Assembly (NCBI RefSeq): GCF_001425945.1
Contig: NZ_LMEB01000007.1
Coordinates: 163-64,162 of the forward strand
Length of the DNA stretch: 64,000 nt
Direction: 5' to 3'
Source of the DNA: Brevundimonas sp. Root1279
Lineage (GTDB): Bacteria > Pseudomonadota > Alphaproteobacteria > Caulobacterales > Caulobacteraceae
Shown here: one piece after another, positions 7,746-14,763 of the stretch
Position numbering within the stretch: position 1 is the stretch's first letter
Layout: each line of letters opens with the position of its first letter
Position numbers and translations under genes: made by a program
Notes under the pieces: model-generated
What the model saw: the letters and a program-made list of their open reading frames with translations, nothing else
Databases searched by the model: none
Told to the model about the DNA's origin: nothing

Positions 7746-8435
7746 ATGCCTTCGGTCACGCTTCGCAACCATTTGATTGATCGGCTGTCTCCGGAAGACC
7801 GGGACGCGCTGATCACGGCTTCCACACCCTTCGAATTCGATCTCGGCCATGTCTTCGCCGAGGCCGGCGACACAGTCGCCTACGTCTATTTCGTCCAAAG
7901 CGGGATCATTTCCGCCGTCGCCGGGACCCAGGACGGACGCACCGTCGAGACGTTCATGATCGGCCGCGAGGGCGTGACCACACCCGTCGCCCTCGGCTTT
8001 CCGGTCCAGACCTATTCCCGCCTGGTCGGTCAGTCGGCCGGCGAGGCCCGACGCGTCGAGATCGGCAGGCTGCGCCAACTGTGCGACGAGCGCCCCGGCC
8101 TGCGGGCGGTGCTGGCGTTGTACGCAGCGGGCCTGCAGGGCGAATTGGAGCAATCGGGGGCCTGCAACGCCCTGCACCGCGCCGACCAGCGCTTCGCCAA
8201 ATGGCTGTTGCGCTGCCACGATCGCCTCGACGGCGACACCCTGCAGCTGACCCAGGAATACCTCGCCAGCCTGCTCGGCGCGCAGCGGACCACGGTCAAT
8301 GAGGCCGCCCAGGGCCTGCAGAAGTCCGGGGCCATCACCTATTCGCGCGGCAAGGTGACCATCGTCGACCGCGGCGCGCTCGAGCGGGCCGCCTGCGAAT
8401 GTTACACGACCGGCCCGCGGCCGCAGTCGGCCTGA
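7746..8435 (+). CDS. Crp/Fnr family transcriptional regulator
   Basis: A 229-residue protein with an N-terminal cyclic-nucleotide-binding-type beta-roll (about residues 10-115, FAEAGDTVAYVYFVQSGIIS and IGREGVTTPVALG). A long dimer helix and a C-terminal winged HTH follow at about 160-215 (LTQEYLASLLGAQRTTVNEAA). The Fnr cysteine cluster is absent, and the residues that bind cAMP in Crp are not obviously conserved, so the ligand is unknown. This subfamily (no Cys, Leu-rich HTH) is common in Caulobacterales. It stands alone after ppa and converges on phaA, whose stop is 5 bases away. Confidence 0.88.
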   Translation: MPSVTLRNHLIDRLSPEDRDALITASTPFEFDLGHVFAEAGDTVAYVYFVQSGIISAVAGTQDGRTVETFMIGREGVTTPVALGFPVQTYSRLVGQSAGEARRVEIGRLRQLCDERPGLRAVLALYAAGLQGELEQSGACNALHRADQRFAKWLLRCHDRLDGDTLQLTQEYLASLLGAQRTTVNEAAQGLQKSGAITYSRGKVTIVDRGALERAACECYTTGPRPQSA

Positions 8436-8439
8436 GGGC

Positions 8440-9636
<1,197 letters not shown>

Positions 9637-9775
9637 TCAGTCTCGGGGAGAGCCCGTACCTAATCCCCCCGACGGCTCGCCGCCAGCCTGTGTCCGTTGC
9701 GCCGCAGCATCGGGCATTCTTCGCCCAACCTTTGCCGTATCTGGAACGCTCACTGGCGCCGACCTGTTTTTCCCG

Positions 9776-9800
9776 GGAACGATAGCGGTGTCCGGGGTTT
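9776..9800 (+). promoter_or_regulatory. Candidate EcfG (general stress sigma) promoter of the TrhA gene
   Basis: GGAAC (9776-9780) and GTT (9797-9799) are 16 bases apart, the geometry of alphaproteobacterial EcfG/SigT promoters (GGAAC-N16-17-GTT). The start codons of the TrhA gene (9809 or 9821) follow closely. A pattern match in one promoter; moderate at best. Confidence 0.4.
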
Positions 9801-9820
9801 TTGGAGCCATGCTCGTGCGG

Positions 9821-10522
9821 ATGAAGAAAGCGTTTGGTCGGATTTGCGTACCCGACGAGCTCGACATGGCCGAGCACTACCGAACCTTCGCTGAGAAACA
9901 GGCCGATTTGATCGTCCACGTCGTCGGCCTCACCCTGGCCGCCGTGGGCGGGGTCGTGCTGGCGGTGTTGGCGGCGATCTATTCGGGAGTCGGCGCCGTG
10001 GTCGCCACCGCCGTCTACGCCCTGTGCCTGGTGGCCATGCTGACCGTCTCGACCATCTACAACCAGATCCGCCCCTGCGCCGCGCGGCCGATCCTGCGCC
10101 GCATGGACGAGGCGGCCATCTTCCTGATGATCGCCGGCAGCTACACGCCCTTCACAACCCAGCGCTTCGAAGGCGCCTGGGCGCTCGGCTTCACCCTGCT
10201 GGTCTGGAGCGTGGGCCTGGCCGGGGTGGTCGCCAAGCTGTTCGCGCCCCGCATCTCGGACGCCTTCTGGGCCGGGGTCTATGTGCTGTTCGGCTGGCTG
10301 GCGGTGATCGCCCTGAAACCGATGATGGACACCGTCCACCCTGTGGCCCTGGGCCTGCTGGTCGCGGGCGGCCTGATCTACACGGCCGGGGTTCTGGTCT
10401 TCATCAGCCCGAAGGTGAAATTCCGCCGGGCGATCTGGCACGGATTCGTCGTTACTGGCGCGACTGTGCATTGGACGGCGGTGCTTGTGGGCGTCGTGCT
10501 GGCCCCCGCGGCGGTCGGCTAG
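9821..10522 (+). CDS. trhA: TrhA / hemolysin III family membrane protein
   Basis: A seven-helix membrane protein of 233 residues in the PAQR/hemolysin III family. Visible family residues are Glu/His in the first loop (ADLIVHVVGL), ST-YNQIRP, the DEAAIFLMIAGSYTPF segment and the C-terminal AIWHGFVVTGATVHWTAVL with its conserved histidines. The TrhA members influence membrane lipid homeostasis; direct haemolysis is doubtful. ATG 9821 (MKKAFGRICVPDELD) is used; ATG 9809 is possible, with GGAG only two bases before it. The gene lies between phaA and phaR and may be read together with phaR (59 bases apart). Confidence 0.88.
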   Translation: MKKAFGRICVPDELDMAEHYRTFAEKQADLIVHVVGLTLAAVGGVVLAVLAAIYSGVGAVVATAVYALCLVAMLTVSTIYNQIRPCAARPILRRMDEAAIFLMIAGSYTPFTTQRFEGAWALGFTLLVWSVGLAGVVAKLFAPRISDAFWAGVYVLFGWLAVIALKPMMDTVHPVALGLLVAGGLIYTAGVLVFISPKVKFRRAIWHGFVVTGATVHWTAVLVGVVLAPAAVG

Positions 10523-10581
10523 ACATCGCTGCGTGGGCAGCGCAGCATGGTCCCGCGTTGCAACAGGATCGGGGACCACGC

Positions 10582-11193
10582 GTGGCCGACAAGAAGCCCG
10601 GAGCCGGCGAGACCGTCGTCATCAAGAAGTACGCCAACCGGCGCCTCTACAATACCGCCACCTCGGCCTATGTGACCCTGGAGGACCTGGCCCGGATGGT
10701 GCGTGAGGGCACCGAGTTCGTGGTCTTCGACGCCAAGACCAATGAGGATCTCACCCGTCAGATCCTGACCCAGATCATCTTCGAGGAAGAGAGCCGCGGC
10801 GAGGCCCTGCTGCCGGTGCAGTTCCTGCGTCAGCTGATCGGCTTCTACGGCGGCCAGATGCAGGGTGTCCTGCCCAGCTATCTCGAGATGTCGCTCGACA
10901 ATTTCTCGCGTCAGCAGGAGCAGATCCGCGGCCAGTTCTCCAAGGCCTTCGGGGCGGCGCCCGGCGCCGGCCTGATGGAGGAGGCGGTCAAGCGCAACAT
11001 GGTCATGTTCGCCGAGGCGATGAAGATGTGGCCGGGCTTCTCGGCTCCCGGCGGCCTCGTCGCCGCCCAGGCCTCGCGTCCCGCCCCCGAGACCGCCCCG
11101 ACGGCCGCCGATCCGCTGGCCGAAATGCGCCGCCAGATGGACGAGATGCGCGCCCAGCTCGACAAGCTGTCGCAGCCGCCGAAGGCCGGCTGA
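10582..11193 (+). CDS. phaR: PhaR, polyhydroxyalkanoate synthesis regulator
   Basis: A 203-residue protein starting at GTG 10582. The N-terminal DNA-binding PHB_acc_N domain is evident (VVIKKYANRRLYNTATSAYVT, then FVVFDAKTNEDLTRQIL-QII) at about residues 12-75. The PHB_acc region (LPVQFLRQLIGFYGGQMQ, LPSYLEMSLDNF) follows, with an Ala/Met-rich coiled coil at the end. PhaR represses phasin and PHA genes and is released by binding to PHA granules. Its closeness to phaA supports a PHA role for both. A small hypothetical gene follows 5 bases downstream. Confidence 0.95.
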   Translation: MADKKPGAGETVVIKKYANRRLYNTATSAYVTLEDLARMVREGTEFVVFDAKTNEDLTRQILTQIIFEEESRGEALLPVQFLRQLIGFYGGQMQGVLPSYLEMSLDNFSRQQEQIRGQFSKAFGAAPGAGLMEEAVKRNMVMFAEAMKMWPGFSAPGGLVAAQASRPAPETAPTAADPLAEMRRQMDEMRAQLDKLSQPPKAG

Positions 11194-11198
11194 GAGCG

Positions 11199-11555
11199 AT
11201 GACCGACGAGGTCGGCCCCGTCGGACCCGTCCAGCGCCGCGACGAACGGCGCGAAGGCGAGCGCCGCGCGGCCCAGCGCCGGACTCCGCCCGTCTCGACC
11301 TCTCGCGCCCTCGTACCGACCGAGTTCAAGGCCGAAGCTGCCGAGCCCCCGGCAAGACCTGCCCCCACCGCCGGCGCCGACGCCGCCGCGGCCGCCTTTG
11401 CGGCCCAGGTCATGGGCCAGACCGGCCAACGCCGCGGCCTGAAGGGCGGCCCGCCCGTCCTGGACGCGGCCCGCGCCACCTACCTCGGCACCGCCTATTC
11501 CGGCGCCGCCGAACGTCGTCCCAAACCGGGCAAGGCGACCGACACCGACGTCTAG
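11199..11555 (+). CDS. Hypothetical protein in the phaR operon
   Basis: A 118-residue, probably soluble and partly disordered protein rich in Arg, Ala and Pro, beginning MTDEVGPVGPVQRRDERREG. No domain is recognised. The ordered-looking part is the C-terminal half (AAFAAQVMGQTGQRRGLKGG, ARATYLGTAYSG). The start is 5 bases after the phaR stop, so it is probably cotranscribed and translated by reinitiation. Codon use is like its neighbours. A granule- or PhaR-associated role is possible from context only. Confidence 0.75.
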   Translation: MTDEVGPVGPVQRRDERREGERRAAQRRTPPVSTSRALVPTEFKAEAAEPPARPAPTAGADAAAAAFAAQVMGQTGQRRGLKGGPPVLDAARATYLGTAYSGAAERRPKPGKATDTDV

Positions 11556-11611
11556 GAAAGCGGCACGGTCCTTGCTGACGGAGGTCTCAAACGCCTCCGA
11601 TCGGGACCGCC

Positions 11612-11680
11612 ATGTTGAACCTCCTCGCCCGCACCGTCGACGTCACCGTCGTGGCCCTGATCTTCGTCGCGTTCAGCTGA
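11612..11680 (+). CDS. Possible 22-residue membrane micropeptide
   Basis: ATG 11612 is preceded by GGGA at a spacing of six bases. It opens a short frame, MLNLLARTVDVTVVALIFVAFS, ending in TGA at 11680. The segment from Val10 is wholly hydrophobic and could span a membrane. The ribosome site lies inside a nested hairpin (11567-11608). Nothing else supports translation, so this is only a candidate. Confidence 0.3.
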   Translation: MLNLLARTVDVTVVALIFVAFS

Positions 11681-11698
11681 TCGGGCAGCTGACTTGCG

Positions 11699-11734
11699 CA
11701 TGACGGCGCGCGCCGCTAAGCACGCCGCCGTCAT
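11699..11734 (+). terminator. Hairpin before the Mn riboswitch
   Basis: CATGACGGCG near 11699-11708 pairs with CGCCGTCAT near 11726-11734, giving a nine-base-pair G/C-rich stem immediately 5' of the riboswitch core. It could end upstream transcription or form the outer riboswitch stem; there is no T run. Confidence 0.35.
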
Positions 11735-11860
11735 CGGGGAGTAGCCGCCCGCGCCTATCAGCGGGGCCCGCGTCAACACACTTCCTCTCCCGGAGAGGAT
11801 GGCGCGAGAAGGAGTCGGGTCCATCGGACCGGGCGCCACGGCAAGACCGCTGGCATTCAC
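11728..11860 (+). promoter_or_regulatory. yybP-ykoY Mn2+ riboswitch (RF00080 type)
   Basis: The conserved loop sequences are all present in order: GGGGAGTAGC at 11737-11745, GTCAACACACT at 11772-11782 and GGCAAGACCG at 11840-11849. They are joined by stems, as in the alx and mntP leaders of E. coli. This class senses Mn2+ and typically controls Mn exporters. The next gene is a GDT1/UPF0016 exporter, a known partner. An expression-platform stem lies downstream at 11874-11920. Confidence 0.9.
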
Positions 11861-11873
11861 AGGGGATTTCCAC

Positions 11874-11920
11874 GCGGGGCCCGGCTGTGAACGCCACAGG
11901 TCTGTCCGCCGAGGCCCCGC
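11874..11920 (+). promoter_or_regulatory. Candidate expression platform of the Mn riboswitch
   Basis: GCGGGGCC (11874-11881) can pair perfectly with GGCCCCGC (11913-11920), just 13 bases before the TTG start at 11934. The same 8-mer GCGGGGCC also occurs inside the aptamer at 11761-11768, so two mutually exclusive pairings with 11913-11920 are possible. This fits a switch acting on translation initiation (inference). Confidence 0.45.
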
Positions 11921-11933
11921 GCACGAAGACGTC

Positions 11934-12497
11934 TTGGAAGCCTTTCTGATTTCTGCCGGCCTCGTCTCCATCGCGGAGATCGGGGACAAGACCATGTTGC
12001 TGGCCATCGTCCTGGCCGCCGCCTGGCGCCGCCCCCTGCCCATCATCCTCGGCATCCTCGCCGCCACCCTGGCCAACCACGCCTTCGCCGCAGGGGCCGG
12101 CACGGTGCTGGGCCACTTCATGCATGGCGAGTGGGTGCGCTGGGTGGTCGGGATCGCCTTCCTCGGCTTCGCCGTCTGGGCCCTGATCCCCGACAAGTTC
12201 GACGAGGTGCCGGACGTCACCGAGAAGACCTTCGCCGGCGTCTTCTGGACCACCACCGCCGCCTTCTTCGTCATCGAGATGGGCGACAAGACCCAGGTCG
12301 CCACCGCCATGCTGGCCGCCCAGTTCCAGAACATCCTGCTGGTCGTCGCCGGCTCGACCCTGGGTATGATGATCGTGAACGTACCGGCCGTGCTGCTCGG
12401 CGAGGCGGCGGCCAAGCGGCTGCCGCTGAAGTGGATCAGGATGGCGGCGGCGGCGGGTTTCGCGGCGACGGGGCTGTGGGTGCTGCTGGCGGGGTAG
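11934..12497 (+). CDS. GDT1/TMEM165 (UPF0016) family Mn2+ exporter
   Basis: A membrane protein of 187 residues with six predicted helices in two homologous halves. Each half carries the family motif E-x-G-D-K-T: AEIGDKT near residue 14 and IEMGDKT near 112. Bacterial members export Mn2+ and protect from Mn stress. TTG 11934 is chosen because any later start would lose the first motif and no ATG or GTG is near; an ATG at 11799 would lie inside the riboswitch. The upstream Mn riboswitch strongly supports the function. Confidence 0.9.
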   Translation: MEAFLISAGLVSIAEIGDKTMLLAIVLAAAWRRPLPIILGILAATLANHAFAAGAGTVLGHFMHGEWVRWVVGIAFLGFAVWALIPDKFDEVPDVTEKTFAGVFWTTTAAFFVIEMGDKTQVATAMLAAQFQNILLVVAGSTLGMMIVNVPAVLLGEAAAKRLPLKWIRMAAAAGFAATGLWVLLAG

Positions 12498-12506
12498 GCG
12501 GTCGAG

Positions 12507-13049
12507 TTCACCTCCCCATGAGCGTAGGCGAATGGGGAGGACAGGCGCGGCACGCGCCAGGAGGGGGCGGCTCGGCGCTTGCCGATTAGCCTTCCCGTCG
12601 TTCCCTCACCACCGAGAGGATGAACTCCAGCACGCCCTCGATTTCATCCCGGACCTGCCAGGCCCGCAGCCGCACGACGCGGATGCCCTGGGTTCTGCCG
12701 AGCCACGCCGTCCGCCGCCGGTCGTGCGCCATCTGATCGGGGTTGTCATGAACTGCGCCGTCGACCTCGATCGCGAGCCGGGCGTCGGCGCAGTAGAAGT
12801 CGAGGATGTAAGGCCCGACCGGATGCTGCCGGCGAAACTTCAACCTATTCAGCCGGCCCGCGCGAAGTCGCTCCCAGAGGCGCACCTCAGGCGGGGACAT
12901 GTCGCGGCGAAAGGCCTTGGCGCGGGTGCAGCTCAGACCATCTGGCATAACGTCAGTATTTCAGAGATCGCCCGGCGCCGTCGAGCCGCCCCCTCCTGAT
13001 CGCTGCGCGGTCTGTCCTCCCCATTCGCCTACGCTCATGGGGAGGTGAA
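12507..13049. mobile_element. DUF559 gene enclosed by 68-bp terminal inverted repeats (putative mobile or domesticated unit)
   Basis: The arms at 12507-12574 and 12982-13049 are inverted copies. The outer 38 bases are identical, a 14-base stretch differs, and the inner 16 bases are identical. Each arm contains its own palindrome, CCTCCCCAT-12-ATGGGGAGG (12511-12540 and 13016-13045), like a REP element. The only gene inside is the DUF559 nuclease. No target-site duplication is obvious. The organisation recalls REP sequences with their RAYT transposases, with a nuclease in place of the tyrosine transposase (inference). Confidence 0.7.
12586..12948 (-). CDS. DUF559 domain protein (Vsr/PD-(D/E)XK-like endonuclease fold)
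   Basis: A 120-residue protein of the DUF559 family. The N-terminal MSPPEVRLWERLRAGRL and the core FRRQHPVGPYILDFYCADA, LAIEVDGAVHD are the family signature. Asp in LDFYC and Glu/Asp in AIEVDG would be the metal-binding residues of a PD-(D/E)XK nuclease related to Vsr. The gene is the sole occupant of a unit bounded by 68-bp inverted repeats, and both its ends lie just inside the arms. No biochemical role is established for this family to my knowledge. It does not belong to an operon. Confidence 0.85.
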   Translation of the reverse strand: MPDGLSCTRAKAFRRDMSPPEVRLWERLRAGRLNRLKFRRQHPVGPYILDFYCADARLAIEVDGAVHDNPDQMAHDRRRTAWLGRTQGIRVVRLRAWQVRDEIEGVLEFILSVVRERREG

Positions 13050-13056
13050 GCGAGAT

Positions 13057-13860
13057 CTAAACCTCAAACACCCGATACGGCGTATCCCCCAAGGTCCGCA
13101 GCACCGGCAGGGCGACATTGTAGACCGGCACCCCCTTGTGCGTGCGGCCTTCGGGCGCGCCGCGGTGGGCGTGGCCGTGAACCACCAGGCTGACGTTGTC
13201 GTAGCGGTCGATGGTTTCGCCCAGGCGCGAGGAGCCCAGGAAGGCGTGGATCTCGGGCGGTTCGCCCATCACCGTGTCGACCACCGGCGAATAGTGAAGC
13301 ACCACCACGCTGCGCTCGGTGCGCAGGGTGCGGATCGAGTTTTCGATGGCGTTGGCGTCTTCGATCGCCTCCTGCACGAAGGCCTTGATCGAGGCCTCGC
13401 CGAAGGGGCTGAGCATGTAACGGCCGAAGCCGCCGACGAACCCCTTGCCGCCGGCGAAGCCGACTCCCTCGATCTCATAGGCTTCGCCCGAGAGCATCTT
13501 CACGCCCGCCTCGCACAGCGCGTGGTGGACCGCTTCGGGGTGGCCGCACTCGTGCTCGTGGTTGCCCAGCACCCCGACGATCGGGATGCGGCAGTCGGCG
13601 ATGTCCTCGAGCAGGATCTCGACCTCGCGGCGGGTGCCGTGGTTGGTCAGGTCCCCGCACAGGCACAGGACGTCGGCGTCCTCGTGCACAGCCTGGAACA
13701 GCTCCCGGTGCGGACGGACGTGGGCCTCGGCCACGTGCAGGTCGCCCACGGCGGCGACGCGCAACAGCTTCTTGGGTCCCGGTTCGAGCCCCGGTTGCGG
13801 CGTCTGCGGATCGGCGTGGTCGCCGCCGTTGGTCGGCGGCGCTTCAGTGGATGGGCTCAT
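13057..13860 (-). CDS. Metallophosphoesterase (calcineurin-like)
   Basis: A 267-residue cytoplasmic phosphoesterase with all five metal-binding blocks: AVGDLHVAE, LCGDLTNHG, GVLGNHEHE, VVVLHYSP and VHGHAHRG. It has a 30-residue Pro-rich leader. The start (ATG 13860) overlaps the end of the nucleotidyltransferase gene by 17 bases, so both are cotranscribed and translationally linked. Substrate unknown. A nucleotidyltransferase/phosphoesterase pair could add and remove a nucleotidyl group, but this is only inferred from adjacency. The stop lies 7 bases from the DUF559 inverted repeat. Confidence 0.88.
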   Translation of the reverse strand: MSPSTEAPPTNGGDHADPQTPQPGLEPGPKKLLRVAAVGDLHVAEAHVRPHRELFQAVHEDADVLCLCGDLTNHGTRREVEILLEDIADCRIPIVGVLGNHEHECGHPEAVHHALCEAGVKMLSGEAYEIEGVGFAGGKGFVGGFGRYMLSPFGEASIKAFVQEAIEDANAIENSIRTLRTERSVVVLHYSPVVDTVMGEPPEIHAFLGSSRLGETIDRYDNVSLVVHGHAHRGAPEGRTHKGVPVYNVALPVLRTLGDTPYRVFEV

Positions 13861-14623
13861 GGCGTTCCTCCAGCCCCTTGCCCACGATATCGCCGAAGCC
13901 CCATTCGGTGATGTCGGCGATATAGTCGCGCGGACTGAACAGTCGGCCGCGGCAGACCTTCACGCGCGGCGCCGGCAGGTCGACCTGGGCCAGCAGCCGC
14001 TGGGTCAGCTCGGTCATCAGCCAGGTCGGGACCTTGTCCCGCTCGGTCGGGTAGGCGAACCGGAAATTCAGCAGGTGCGACAGCAGCACCTCCCAGTAGA
14101 GGTCCATCTGATCGAGCAGGGATTTCCAGTCGATCGCCTCGGACTGCTTGAGGATGACGTGGTTCACGTCGGCGCCGTCGAAGCGGTAACGGTCCTGGAT
14201 GAAGACCTTGGACAGGATCAGGGCGGTCGGCGGCGTGATCGCCACACTGTGCCCATAAACCTCGATCCGGTCCTCGCCGAACCAGCTGTCATTCACCGCG
14301 ATGGTGCCGTTCGACATGGCGAAGATCACATCGAAGAAATAGTGATCGTCCTTCCAGACCTTGGCGATCCAGCGCTCATCCTCGACATCGGTGCGGTACC
14401 CGCGCGCCTGGAAGTAGGCGAGGATGCGCGGGTAGTCGCCCGGCTTGCAGAAGACGTCCAGGTCCTTCGTCGGACGCCGGATACCCGTGTAGGCGGTGAC
14501 CGCATAGGTTCCCGAGAGCAGGAACGGGATTCCGCTCTCCTTCAGCAGGCCCAAGGCCTCGTCATAGAAGGCGACCGCTTCTTCCGGCGGATGAAAGCTG
14601 GGATCGGAGACTGTGTCCGACAT
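13844..14623 (-). CDS. Nucleotidyltransferase-fold protein
   Basis: A 259-residue protein with a minimal nucleotidyltransferase motif: FLLSGTYAVTAYTGIRRPTKDLDVF at about residues 34-58, with Gly38 and the metal-binding pair Asp54/Asp56. A third acidic position may be Asp in YYFFDVIFAM. The remainder is helical (LDQMDLYWEVLLSHLLNF). It resembles the DUF1814/MNT-like group but no subfamily is certain. It is the first gene of a two-gene operon with the overlapping metallophosphoesterase and is divergent from the hybrid kinase. Confidence 0.75.
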   Translation of the reverse strand: MSDTVSDPSFHPPEEAVAFYDEALGLLKESGIPFLLSGTYAVTAYTGIRRPTKDLDVFCKPGDYPRILAYFQARGYRTDVEDERWIAKVWKDDHYFFDVIFAMSNGTIAVNDSWFGEDRIEVYGHSVAITPPTALILSKVFIQDRYRFDGADVNHVILKQSEAIDWKSLLDQMDLYWEVLLSHLLNFRFAYPTERDKVPTWLMTELTQRLLAQVDLPAPRVKVCRGRLFSPRDYIADITEWGFGDIVGKGLEERHEPIH

Positions 14624-14763
14624 GGTTCCGACCCTTGTTTGAGAGGGTGCTGAAACGGTCGCGGTTGCGGGGCGGTTCCTCCGCTCTCAGTCGGGCCGTG
14701 GTCCCGATTTGTTTACAGGTCTCGAGCTATGCTCAAATTTCAGTACTGGCCGGAGGGGACCGG

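Noticed and set aside
12507..13049. Reading the DUF559 unit as a classical insertion sequence
   Set aside because: No transposase, and no target-site duplication at the outer ends; treated as an inverted-repeat unit of unknown mobility.
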